DNA of 64,000 nt from Mycolicibacter heraklionensis (GTDB lineage Bacteria; Actinomycetota; Actinomycetes; Mycobacteriales; Mycobacteriaceae), in contig NZ_CP080997.1 of assembly GCF_019645815.1 (NCBI RefSeq), positions 930,001-994,000 on the forward strand, in the 5' to 3' direction. Positions within the stretch are counted from its first letter, which is position 1. Each line of letters opens with the position of its first letter. Below the pieces are notes generated by a model. That model ran no database searches. It was not told the DNA's origin and was given only the letters and a program-made list of their open reading frames with translations. This document shows, in pieces, positions 8,854 to 17,224 of the stretch. The translations under genes and the position numbers were made by a program.

Positions 8854-10440
8854 ATGTCCCTACCTTCTTTTGACTCCCATGCTGTCGTCACCCTGACCGA
8901 TGTCGGCTTCACCTGGCCCGACGGCAGTACCGCGCTGGCCGGCGTCACCGGTTCGTTCGGCACCGGCCGGACCGGTCTGGTGGGGGCCAACGGCGCTGGC
9001 AAATCCACCCTGCTTCGGCTCATCGCCGGAGAACTCAGGGCTACAACCGGGCGCATCACGACGGCCGGCCGGGTGGCCTATCTGCCGCAGCTGCTCACGC
9101 TGGACGCCGAGGCTTCGGTCGCCGAGCTGCTCGGCGTTGCCGATCGACTCGCCGCACTGCGGGCGATCGAAAGCGGCGATGCCGCCGAGAAGCATTTCGA
9201 GCTGGTCGGCGACGACTGGGACATCGAATCCCGCGCCGATGCGGCATTGCGCGACATCGGGTTTTCCTCGGGCGACCTCGATCGCAGGGTCGTCGAACTT
9301 TCCGGTGGCGAGGCCATGCTGGTGGCGTTGACCGGGCTGCGCCTGGCGGCCGCCCCGATCACCCTGCTCGACGAGCCGACCAACAACCTCGACCGTGCCG
9401 CGCGGGCCGCGCTGGCGCGGCTGGTGGACGCCTGGCCGGGGGCGCTGATCGTGGCCAGCCATGACACCGCGCTGTTGGAGCAGATGGACGGCACCGCGGA
9501 GCTTTACGACGGGCGGCTCACCACCTTCGGCGGCCCCTACAGCGCCTGGCGGGTGCACCTGGATGCTGAGCAGGCCGCCGCGCGGACGGCTGCCCGCACC
9601 GCAGAGCAGGTCGTCAGGGTGGAGAAGCGTCAACGCGTGGAAGCCGAGACCAAACTCGCCCGACGCAACCGGGCGGCCCAGGTCGCCCGCCAGAACAAGC
9701 GCGCCGCGAAGATTGTGATGAACCAGAACGCTGCCAATGCCCAGGTTTCGGCGGGCAAGCTGCGCGGGCACCTTGACGGGCGGGTCCGTGATGCCCAGGC
9801 CGACTTGGACGTCGCATCGGCCCGGGTCCGCCACGACGAACACATTCGCGTCGACCTGCCGGACCCGGAGGTGCCCAACAGCCGCCGGCTGGCCGAACTG
9901 CCGGGCGTCGACGGGCCGATCGTCGTGCAAGGCCCAGAACGCATCGCCCTCGACGGCCCGAACGGGGTGGGCAAGACGTCGCTGCTGGACGCACTGCTGG
10001 CGGGCGCGGCCGGGCGCCTGCTGACCGACCGGGTCGGATACCTTCCGCAGCGCCTGGACCATCTGAACGACACCGTGTCCGCGTTCGATGCCGTGTCGGC
10101 GGTCTCGGACAGCGAGCCGCGGGCGGTGCGGGCCCAACTGGCCCGGTTCCTGCTGGACGCCGACTGTGTGGCCCGGCCGGTCGGCACGCTGTCCGGCGGT
10201 GAACGATTCCGCGTCGCGCTGGCCCAACTGCTGCTCGCCGATCCACCGGCGCAGCTGTTGCTGCTCGATGAACCGACCAACAATCTCGACCTGGCCAGCG
10301 TCGGTCAGCTCGTCGACGCGCTCGCGGGCTATCGCGGAGCCTTCATCGTGGTGAGTCACGACGACGAATTCCTGGCGCGGCTCGGCCTGACCAGAACGTT
10401 GACGATGCCGCGCAGCGGACTACTGGTTGATGCGGGCTAG
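8854..10440 (+). CDS. ABC-F ATPase, probable ribosome-protection or translation factor
   Basis: The 528-residue protein has two ATP-binding cassettes and no membrane helices. Cassette 1 has GANGAGKST (about residue 45), LSGGE (about 148) and LLDEPTNNLD. Cassette 2 has GPNGVGKTS (about 367), LSGGERFRVALA (about 446) and LLLDEPTNNLD. The linker (about 235-290) is long, basic and helical, as in ABC-F proteins that reach the ribosomal E site and peptidyl transferase centre. Such proteins give target protection against macrolides, lincosamides or related drugs, or tune translation. A leader ORF and hairpins upstream favour inducible, antibiotic-linked control. The drug spectrum cannot be read from sequence. 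Confidence 0.85.
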   Translation: MSLPSFDSHAVVTLTDVGFTWPDGSTALAGVTGSFGTGRTGLVGANGAGKSTLLRLIAGELRATTGRITTAGRVAYLPQLLTLDAEASVAELLGVADRLAALRAIESGDAAEKHFELVGDDWDIESRADAALRDIGFSSGDLDRRVVELSGGEAMLVALTGLRLAAAPITLLDEPTNNLDRAARAALARLVDAWPGALIVASHDTALLEQMDGTAELYDGRLTTFGGPYSAWRVHLDAEQAAARTAARTAEQVVRVEKRQRVEAETKLARRNRAAQVARQNKRAAKIVMNQNAANAQVSAGKLRGHLDGRVRDAQADLDVASARVRHDEHIRVDLPDPEVPNSRRLAELPGVDGPIVVQGPERIALDGPNGVGKTSLLDALLAGAAGRLLTDRVGYLPQRLDHLNDTVSAFDAVSAVSDSEPRAVRAQLARFLLDADCVARPVGTLSGGERFRVALAQLLLADPPAQLLLLDEPTNNLDLASVGQLVDALAGYRGAFIVVSHDDEFLARLGLTRTLTMPRSGLLVDAG

Positions 10441-10443
10441 TGT
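10438..10443 (+). promoter_or_regulatory. -10 element TAGTGT overlapping the ABC-F stop codon
   Basis: TAGTGT contains the ABC-F stop codon TAG and ends six bases before the ATG at 10450. This predicts an independent leaderless transcript for the next gene. Confidence 0.6.
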
Positions 10444-10449
10444 CACAAC

Positions 10450-10866
10450 ATGACTCGCTGGCGTCCCGGTTGGCTGATTGCGCTGTGCGCGGCCCTGCTG
10501 TCGGGTAGTGCGTGGCTGCCATGGCTCATCACGTCGGCCAACGGCGGCGGGCATGCCAGTGCGATCGGCGGCAGTGCCGGTGCCATCGCGCTGCCGCCCC
10601 GCTTCGGTGTCGGCCAGCTGATCGTGCTGCTGGCCGCCGTCCTGCTGGTGGCCGGCGCGATGGTGGCCCGGGAACTCTTCACCCGGCTGGCCGCGGTTGT
10701 CGCAGTGCTGGATTCCGTGCTGATCGCTGGACTGGGCCTCTGGTACTACCGGCTGAACGTCGTCGCGCCGATCACCGCCGGTTACGGGCTCTACATCGGC
10801 GCCGTCGCGGTGGCGGGGGCACTGGGTTGTTCGGTGTGGGCGCTGGTCACCGCAGTGCGGCGATGA
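10450..10866 (+). CDS. Small integral membrane protein (Rv0912-like)
   Basis: The 138-residue product has about four hydrophobic helices (near 8-28, 55-75, 80-97 and 110-135) and a short Gly/Ala loop after the first. Position after ctpE/Rv0910 and general pattern suggest M. tuberculosis Rv0912, a conserved membrane protein of unknown function. I recognise no catalytic motif. The last 20 bases overlap the 3' end of the convergent luciferase-like gene. It is probably transcribed leaderless from TAGTGT. Confidence 0.75.
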   Translation: MTRWRPGWLIALCAALLSGSAWLPWLITSANGGGHASAIGGSAGAIALPPRFGVGQLIVLLAAVLLVAGAMVARELFTRLAAVVAVLDSVLIAGLGLWYYRLNVVAPITAGYGLYIGAVAVAGALGCSVWALVTAVRR

Positions 10867-11665
10867 CCTCGGCGAAGGCTTCGGCGTGTTCCTGCTGGAC
10901 GGTGAAGTAGCTGATCCCGTAGCGACGGCGGCGCTCACGCAGCGTGTCGGCCATGTCGTGAACGGATCCCGACAACACGGCGGGTGAAGCCAGCAGTTCC
11001 TCATCCGACAGGCTCGGCGCGAATCGGCGGGTCAGCGACAGATTGGGCATCCCGGAGCCGTCGGTCGGCACCGCGGTGATGGCCAGGTTGAGTTCGAGGG
11101 CGTCGAACCGGTTGCCGGCGGCCGCGCGGACGAAGCCGATCCGCTCGGCCAGGGGATCGGCGGCACCGTCCACCCGCGCCCCGGTCAATCCGATGATGTC
11201 GGCGTGGTGAGCTGCCACGGTGAGTAGCCGATCACCACTGCCGGCGATCAGGATGGGCACGCGCGGCTGATGCGCCGCTACGTATTTCGTCACGTGCTCG
11301 AGGTACTCGATGCGACGACCGGCGCTCGGAAAGGGCAGCTCGGCGGCCTCGAACTCCGCGCGGACGTAGCCGGCGCCCAGGCCCACCTCCAGCCGTCCAC
11401 CCGACAGCACATCGGTGTCGGCGATGTCGCGGGTCAGCAGCGCCGGCTTGTAGAAGCAGGCGTTGAGCACGTAGGTGCCCACCCGGATCGTCGAGGTGGC
11501 CGCCGCGGCGGCCACCAGCACCGGGAAGGGGGCCGGGGCGCCAAGATGGTCGGGCACGTGCAGGACATCGAATCCGAAACCCTCCAGCCGCCTTGCGGTC
11601 TCGGCGAGTTCGGTCGCCGACCGGATCGGGTTCAGACCCACGCCGAAGCGAAACTGCTTGTCCAC
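10847..11665 (-). CDS. Luciferase-like F420-dependent oxidoreductase
   Basis: This is a 272-residue single-domain TIM-barrel protein of the bacterial luciferase-like (LLM) superfamily. The pattern HVPDHLG, then ATSTIRVGTYVLNA, then DTDVLSGGRLEVGLGAGY is typical of the F420-using mycobacterial subgroup. The likely cofactor is F420H2 and the substrate is unknown. I chose GTG 11665 because AGGAGG lies six bases before it; TTG 11668 is in frame but only three bases away. It is probably alone in its transcript, with a 47-base gap to the lipoprotein gene upstream. Confidence 0.85.
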   Translation of the reverse strand: MDKQFRFGVGLNPIRSATELAETARRLEGFGFDVLHVPDHLGAPAPFPVLVAAAAATSTIRVGTYVLNACFYKPALLTRDIADTDVLSGGRLEVGLGAGYVRAEFEAAELPFPSAGRRIEYLEHVTKYVAAHQPRVPILIAGSGDRLLTVAAHHADIIGLTGARVDGAADPLAERIGFVRAAAGNRFDALELNLAITAVPTDGSGMPNLSLTRRFAPSLSDEELLASPAVLSGSVHDMADTLRERRRRYGISYFTVQQEHAEAFAEVIAALR

Positions 11666-11712
11666 CAACTACCTCCTCCTCAACCGGCTTTGCCGAGTGC
11701 GGGCTCTGGCCC

Positions 11713-12876
11713 TCAGCGTGCCGGCCGCGACGGCGGGGGCGCGGGGCTGGGTGCCGGAGTGGGCGTCGACGCCGGAGACCGGGTCTCGCTGCTTGCCGAC
11801 TCTTCCGGTTGCGCCGCCGGGAAGACCCACTTGCCCGACAGGATCTCCTTCTCCGGCTGGTAGAGCCGGACCAGGTAGTTCCATCCCGGTGTGGTGGGCA
11901 GGCAGTTGGGGACGTCGTCCGAACAACCGCCGAACTGCACGGTCACCGATCCGTCCGCTGCTTTGTCCGCGGTGATGTCGTTGACCGAGTACGCCTCCTG
12001 CGGGTTCTCCGTGAAGTAGCCGTTCTTGTTGTAGACGGTGACCGACCAGAAGGCTTTCACCGGAACATCTTTGACGGTCAGGCGGTACACCGTGTTGCCA
12101 TCGTTGCGGGCCGGGGTGACATTGAGGTACAGCGCCTCCTGCTCGGAGTTGCCGCCCCACCCCGCGGCCGCCCCGATCAAATGCCGCACCGGGTCGGTGT
12201 CGGCCTCGGTGCCGAACATGCCCCGGGTGTCCGGGATGGTCTGGGCCAGCTCCAACAACGCGTCGTTGACCTTCTTCTGGCTGACCGGATCCCACCGGGG
12301 GACATCGAAGCTGCCCGTGTCGTCTTGACTCGCCGTGATCGCGTCCTGCAATCGGTGTGCCGCGGCCAGGTCGGCGGGATCGTTGGGGTTGGCCAGGATG
12401 CGTACGGCGACGGCCACATAGCGGGTTCCGACGTGCTTTTGATCGAGGGTGTGCTCGCCGCCGCCGTAGAACATGTCCGTGACGTATTCGTCCTGGCTGA
12501 TGACTTGTGCCGACATGTACCGCTGACCAGGGTCGGGCAGCGTCAGCGTTACCGGACTGGCCTGCAGGTCGAACACCGCCGCCGAGTACAAGGTGTCCCG
12601 GTTGGAGCGCACCACCAGCTGCCGGTCGACCGGGGTGACTTCGCGCATGTGGAAGAAGCGTCCGAAGCCGTTCTCGTTGACGATATTGGTGAATTCCTGG
12701 TCCGTGACAGCCCGCACGAAGTTGTCCGGCGACACCAGCACCATGCCGTTGGGAGTGCTGCGTGGGGCCAGGTTCGCCACCGGGTCGGTGCCGGTCTTCG
12801 TCACCGTCAGCCCGCATCCGCTCAGGACCAGGGCCGCCGTCACCGCGCCGAACGTGCAAAGCCATCGCATGGACAT
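11713..12876 (-). CDS. DUF1254/DUF1214 lipoprotein
   Basis: The 387-residue precursor starts MSMRWLC and has a lipobox LVLSGC with the lipidated cysteine at residue 21. The N-terminal half shows the DUF1254 pattern (NRDTLYSAAVFDL, YMSAQVISQDEY). The C-terminal half shows DUF1214 (FWSVTVYNKNGYF, NYLVRLYQPEKEI). A Pro/Thr/Ser-rich tail ends the protein. Function is unknown for this pair of domains; it should be anchored at the outer face of the plasma membrane. ATG 12876 follows TAGGTT by seven bases, a leaderless arrangement. It is divergent from an exported protein that itself looks DUF1214-like. Confidence 0.85.
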   Translation of the reverse strand: MSMRWLCTFGAVTAALVLSGCGLTVTKTGTDPVANLAPRSTPNGMVLVSPDNFVRAVTDQEFTNIVNENGFGRFFHMREVTPVDRQLVVRSNRDTLYSAAVFDLQASPVTLTLPDPGQRYMSAQVISQDEYVTDMFYGGGEHTLDQKHVGTRYVAVAVRILANPNDPADLAAAHRLQDAITASQDDTGSFDVPRWDPVSQKKVNDALLELAQTIPDTRGMFGTEADTDPVRHLIGAAAGWGGNSEQEALYLNVTPARNDGNTVYRLTVKDVPVKAFWSVTVYNKNGYFTENPQEAYSVNDITADKAADGSVTVQFGGCSDDVPNCLPTTPGWNYLVRLYQPEKEILSGKWVFPAAQPEESASSETRSPASTPTPAPSPAPPPSRPAR

Positions 12877-13019
12877 GCAGCGCAACCTACCTGTCGGTAC
12901 CGGCCGATGTGGGCAACCGGTTTCGCGACACGGCCGCTGGGTGTGCGGGGACTGTTGCACCTCCTCCGGACCCGACGTAGGGTCGGAAAATAAAAATTCA
13001 CCGTGAGTAAAACGAGAAA
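12877..13019. promoter_or_regulatory. Divergent promoter region of the exported-protein cluster
   Basis: The minus-strand promoter of the lipoprotein is TAGGTT ending seven bases before its ATG. On the plus side an AT-rich stretch (about 12986-13019, AAAATAAAAATT) precedes the ATG at 13020. It is unlike the surrounding GC-rich sequence and probably holds the promoter. No clear operator was found. Confidence 0.5.
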
Positions 13020-15035
13020 ATGGTTAACGAGATCGGGGGCGTAGTGACCGTGGACATGGCGGGCAGCACCGAAGCGCAAGGTCCTTCGGGGGTCTCCCGG
13101 TTCCTGTCGTCGGTCCACGGGACGCGGCTGGGGATCGCCGCCGCGGCGGTCGGCAGCGCGCTGTCGATGGTGGTGGGCACCCCGTTGGTCACTGCCGGCA
13201 ACGTCGCACCCGCGGTGACATTGACCGCGGGATATCAGCAGGCCCTCGATGACCTGCTTGCGGCTATGAGGCAGGCGCAGGCCAACGACCTGGCGCTGCC
13301 GTATGCCTCGCCCGGCGACGCGGACACGCTGATGACGATGCTGCGCAACACCAACTACCAGCTGCTCACCACCGGATTGTCGCGCGTCACCGAGTTGTTC
13401 AACGGGGTGTTCTTCCAATCACCGGAAGTGGTCGCCGGGAACGTCGCCGACTCGCGTCAATACTTCGACTACTTCACCCCCGACATCAACTACCACGTCA
13501 CCGCGGGGCTGGCTCCCGGTGCGACCTACGTACTCACCGGAACCCTCGGTGGGGCGACCGAGCACATGTCGATCAGCACCATGGCCGTCACCGGTGCCAC
13601 GGCCCACACCATCGAGGACCTGGAACTCAACCACGGGCTGGTGGTCGACGCCAATGGCAACTTCACCATCTACATCGGACCGGAAGCGCCGGCGGGTGCG
13701 GTCAACTTCCTGGACTCAACCGACGCCACGGTCGGGGGTGCGGCGTCCCTGCTGATCCGCGACATGACGGGCGACTGGGCCAAGGGCCCGGCCAGCCTCA
13801 GCCTGCAATGTGTGGCTGACTGCCCGCCGTTCTTCTCCATTCCGGCCGGCGGATTCTTCCCCACCGAGGGAGGCGGAACCGACGTGCCGACCGAGCCGGC
13901 CAAGATCGGCTCGGTCGATGACGTGTTGAACATGCTGTTCAACGCCTTTGCCCAGATCGTCGTCCCGTTCAACCAGCGCAGCATCGAAGGTGGGGCATCG
14001 GTGGGTATGGAGGTGCCCGCCAACACGATGATGACGCTGGCACCGGAGACCAGCTACGGAGTCGGTCTGGAGTCCGCGGTCGTCACCGGCGGCAACTGGG
14101 ATCTGGATCCCGGTGAGGCGCTGATCCTGAAGGTGCCGAACGTGGAGGCGGCCTACAGCGGCATCGAGTTGATGAACGTCTACGGCGGTGCGCTGCCCTA
14201 CGTCATGGCCCAGACCACCCTCAACCACACCACCACCTTCCACGCCGACGACGGCTACACCTACTACGTTGTGAGCGCGACGAATCCGGGTGTGGCCAAC
14301 TGGCTCGACACCGGCGGACTCACCACGGGTGAGATCTTCGCGCGCTTCGAGAACGTCGACGACCGTGACGCCGCGATCGGCCTGGGGGTGACGGCGCAGG
14401 TGGTGCCGGTCGGCGATATCGCCCAATACCTGCCCAGCGACACTCCGACCGTCAGCCCGGAGGAGTTCGCCGCCGACATGGCCCGGCGGGTGATGTCGTA
14501 TGACTACGCGCTGGACGTGTCCCGGATCCATGCCCAGCCCGCCTGGGTGCTGCAGCATCTGGAGCTCAACGCGCTGTCGGCGCTGATGGGCAGCGATAAC
14601 TTCGAGTCGGTGTTCGGCAGCCAGCCCGCCACCCCGATCGAGCTGCGGTTCACCGACGCGCTCAGCCCCGACTGGGATGCCGTCATGCGCAGCATCATGG
14701 ACCACCCGATGGAGAGCCTGACCTCGGTGTGGAACGCGCTGCCGGTGCTGACCAGCGACATCACCCTGCCGATCACGCTGGCGCTGGCCCAGACCGCCAT
14801 GTCGGTGCTGATGCCGCAGATGCTGCTCACGGCCATCGACGACGCGCTGTTCAACCCGAACACCAGCATCCTGGCCGGGCTGCTCAACGCCCGTGACGAC
14901 TTCGCGACGGTGATCCTGAGCGGCAACGACGACTGGCCGACCGAACTGAGTGCCCAGGCAGCCCAGCAGTGGGCGAACATGTCGGATCTGATCGCCTCGA
15001 CGCCGAGCTTCAGCCTGGCGGATCTGTTCAGCTGA
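13020..15035 (+). CDS. Exported DUF1214-like protein of unknown function
   Basis: The 671 residues begin with a short polar lead and a hydrophobic Ala/Gly/Val segment (about residues 36-66) that reads as a signal sequence. The middle part has TYVLTGTLGG, DLELNHGLVVDANGNFTI and LLIRDMTGDW. The later part has NWDLDPGEALIL, DDGYTYYVV and NPGVANWLDTGGL. This order resembles proteins with DUF1214-related repeats, so two such modules are likely. No sorting signal or lipobox is present. Start ATG 13020 is used; GTG 13044 is an alternative. It is divergent from the DUF1254/DUF1214 lipoprotein and 100 bases ahead of the phosphoesterase. Function is unknown. Confidence 0.7.
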   Translation: MVNEIGGVVTVDMAGSTEAQGPSGVSRFLSSVHGTRLGIAAAAVGSALSMVVGTPLVTAGNVAPAVTLTAGYQQALDDLLAAMRQAQANDLALPYASPGDADTLMTMLRNTNYQLLTTGLSRVTELFNGVFFQSPEVVAGNVADSRQYFDYFTPDINYHVTAGLAPGATYVLTGTLGGATEHMSISTMAVTGATAHTIEDLELNHGLVVDANGNFTIYIGPEAPAGAVNFLDSTDATVGGAASLLIRDMTGDWAKGPASLSLQCVADCPPFFSIPAGGFFPTEGGGTDVPTEPAKIGSVDDVLNMLFNAFAQIVVPFNQRSIEGGASVGMEVPANTMMTLAPETSYGVGLESAVVTGGNWDLDPGEALILKVPNVEAAYSGIELMNVYGGALPYVMAQTTLNHTTTFHADDGYTYYVVSATNPGVANWLDTGGLTTGEIFARFENVDDRDAAIGLGVTAQVVPVGDIAQYLPSDTPTVSPEEFAADMARRVMSYDYALDVSRIHAQPAWVLQHLELNALSALMGSDNFESVFGSQPATPIELRFTDALSPDWDAVMRSIMDHPMESLTSVWNALPVLTSDITLPITLALAQTAMSVLMPQMLLTAIDDALFNPNTSILAGLLNARDDFATVILSGNDDWPTELSAQAAQQWANMSDLIASTPSFSLADLFS

Positions 15036-15135
15036 ACCCTGACGTTGCGGTTGAGTCTGCGGGCTTGCTGTGGCTTTGAATCGTGTTAGCTGAAGCTTCT
15101 TGACAGCCTAGTGACGCCTGAGGATCGTCAGCCCC

Positions 15136-16926
15136 ATGGCTGTTCAGCGTCTCAGAATCGGGATGGCGGGCGCGATCGGAGCGTTTGCCGTGCTGGGACT
15201 GGGGCAGCTGACGTCTGCGCCCGACGCCCATGCCGACGATTTCGACATGCTCATCGACCAGGTCCTCAATGCGATGACGAGTTTCCTGGAGATGGGCTCA
15301 GTCAGCACGGTGTTGGGTTCGCCGTTGGACACCGAGCTCGTCAGCTGGCTCAACAGCCTTGACCCGGTTGGCGCGGCCAGCGCCGATGCGCAGGCGATGA
15401 GTCAGAACTTGCTGGTCAATCCCAGTTTTGAGACAGCAGATCCGTCCGGGTCGGGCTACAGCGGGGTGACCATCCCGGGCTGGACCGAGACCGGCACCCC
15501 GACCGTGATCGCCTACGGCACCCCGATGGGTTATCCGTCGCCGGTGTCGGCTCCCATCCCGGCATGGTCGAGCTTTCCGCAGAGCGCGCCGTCGGGCGCC
15601 GGTGACAATTTCGCCGGTGGCGGACCGGTGGGTACGTCGAGCATCAGCCAGACCGTCGATGTCACCGGTGCGGCCGGAACGCCGTATGCGCTGAGCGCGG
15701 ATCTCGGTGGACAGGGCTGGGATCCGTCCTCGGCCGCGGTGCAGGTCACCTTCTACGACGCCAACGGAGCCGTGGTGGGCACCGGCGCGCTCGCACCGGT
15801 CTCGGTGTGGGATCGCCTGGGCTTCACCGGACTAGAGGGCCGTTCCATCACCGGTACGGTCCCCGAGGGCGCCGTCTCCGCGCAGGTGACCACCACCTTC
15901 ACCGACCGGGACTGGGTCCTGGGCAATTACAACGGCGCCTACGCCGACAACGAGTCGTTCACGGTCGGCGATCCCAGCCTCAGCGCCGCACCGCTGGTTG
16001 CACCGGTGTCCGACGTCGGCCAACTGGACCACGTGTTCGTCATCTACATGGAGAACAAAGGTGCCGCCGATATCGTCGGCAGCCCCAATGCGCCGTACAT
16101 GAACAGCCTGATCAACACCTACGGCTATGACGACAACTACTACGCGCTGGGCCATCCCAGCGACCCCAACTACTTCCGGATCCTGGGAGGCTCGGACTTC
16201 GGCATCGATTACAACTCCGCTTTGAACTCCATCGACGCCCCGAACCTCATGCAGGAGATGGACCAGGCGGGCATTTCGTGGGCCGGCTATGCGCAGAGCA
16301 TGCCGACCGCCGGTGATCTCGTATCATCCGGTGACTACTCCGCTGACGAACTGCCGTTCGCCCAATTCGGCTATGTCTACGGCAACACCCCTGACTACCT
16401 GCAGGACCACCTGCTTCCGCTGACGCAGTTGTCCACCGACCTCAATGACCCGAGCACGTTCCCCGGATTCACCTGGATCGCCGCCAACGAGGACAACAAC
16501 GGGGAGGGCCCGGTCGACTCGCTTAGTGGCATTCTCCAGTTCATTGCCACCCAGGTTGGAGACCATCAGTACAACGTCGCGGCCGCCGACCAGTTCGTCC
16601 AGCAGGAGGTCTCTACCATCGAGAACTCGAAGACGTGGACTGACCCGAACGAGCGGGACGTCATCATCGTCACCACGGACGAGGACAACAACAACCTCTC
16701 ACTGGGCTTCGGCAACCAAGGCAATAACGTTCCGATGATCGTCATCCCGAGCGCGGGTGCGGTGGCCGGCGGGATGCAGTCCGGCAACTTCACCACCGAC
16801 GACTACTACAACGAGTACAGCCTGATGGCCACGATTGAAGACGCGCTGCGTACCTCGCCGGGAACCCTGGCTCCGCTCACTGACAACGACATGTACGCCC
16901 AGCCCATGAACGCCTTCTGGAAGTAA
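15136..16926 (+). CDS. Secreted phosphoesterase (acid phosphatase/phospholipase C family)
   Basis: The 596-residue protein has a signal peptide ending near DAHADD (about residue 35). A short acidic helical segment follows, then a beta-rich module starting NLLVNPSFE that resembles a galactose-binding/CBM4-like fold (about 90-270). A phosphoesterase domain follows from about 290: LDHVFVIYMENKG matches the N-terminal motif of the phospholipase C/AcpA phosphoesterase family, and IVTTDEDNN with NVPMIVI matches its later metal-site region. The product probably cleaves phosphomonoesters or phosphodiesters outside the cell. TTGACA at 15100 suggests a promoter, but a good -10 is not visible. GAGG precedes the ATG at long spacing. 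Confidence 0.8.
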   Translation: MAVQRLRIGMAGAIGAFAVLGLGQLTSAPDAHADDFDMLIDQVLNAMTSFLEMGSVSTVLGSPLDTELVSWLNSLDPVGAASADAQAMSQNLLVNPSFETADPSGSGYSGVTIPGWTETGTPTVIAYGTPMGYPSPVSAPIPAWSSFPQSAPSGAGDNFAGGGPVGTSSISQTVDVTGAAGTPYALSADLGGQGWDPSSAAVQVTFYDANGAVVGTGALAPVSVWDRLGFTGLEGRSITGTVPEGAVSAQVTTTFTDRDWVLGNYNGAYADNESFTVGDPSLSAAPLVAPVSDVGQLDHVFVIYMENKGAADIVGSPNAPYMNSLINTYGYDDNYYALGHPSDPNYFRILGGSDFGIDYNSALNSIDAPNLMQEMDQAGISWAGYAQSMPTAGDLVSSGDYSADELPFAQFGYVYGNTPDYLQDHLLPLTQLSTDLNDPSTFPGFTWIAANEDNNGEGPVDSLSGILQFIATQVGDHQYNVAAADQFVQQEVSTIENSKTWTDPNERDVIIVTTDEDNNNLSLGFGNQGNNVPMIVIPSAGAVAGGMQSGNFTTDDYYNEYSLMATIEDALRTSPGTLAPLTDNDMYAQPMNAFWK

Positions 16927-16951
16927 TAGTCACGCCCCGCCATACAGCGCA

Positions 16952-16992
16952 CTTTGGTGCACTTTTACGCCCCTTTGGTGCACTTTGGTGCC
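16952..16992. repeat. Three copies of CTTTGGTGC at the tRNA-Arg 3' end
   Basis: CTTTGGTGC occurs at 16952-16960, 16973-16981 and 16984-16992; the last copy includes the CCA end of the tRNA gene. The first two extend to CTTTGGTGCACTT. These look like duplicated tRNA 3' ends, as left by repeated slippage or by integration and excision at a tRNA attachment site. No integrase is visible. Confidence 0.55.
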
Positions 16993-17061
16993 CCCGGCAG
17001 GATTCGAACCTGCGACACCGGCTTTAGGAGAGCCGTGCTCTATCCCCTGAGCTACGGGGGC
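16986..17061 (-). tRNA. tRNA-Arg (anticodon CCU)
   Basis: On the minus strand the sequence folds as a full cloverleaf. The acceptor stem is GCCCCCG with CGGGGGC, the D arm is GCTC/GAGC, the anticodon stem is CGGCT/AGCCG with loop CTCCTAA, and the T arm is GCAGG TTCGAAT CCTGC. The anticodon CCT reads AGG arginine codons. The discriminator is A and CCA is encoded (16986-16988). A TAGAGT -10 (17095-17090) and a small hairpin ACCTGT/ACAGGT (17067-17082) lie upstream. Confidence 0.95.
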
Positions 17062-17224
17062 GGGGGACCTGTCAGAACAGGTGCACAGAACTCTAGTGGA
17101 TCGCCAGGGGGTGCGCGGTGGGCGGTCGGAGCGCCGTGTCGCCTGAGACGACGAAGCGGCGCCCGCACGGCGCCCCATCGATCACAATGGCGTTGATCGG
17201 CGTTTACCAGGAAAGAAGCAGCTC

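Noticed and set aside
15100..15128. TTGACA at 15100 as a full promoter for the phosphoesterase
   Set aside because: No TANNNT lies at 16-19 bases; the hexamer alone is not enough.
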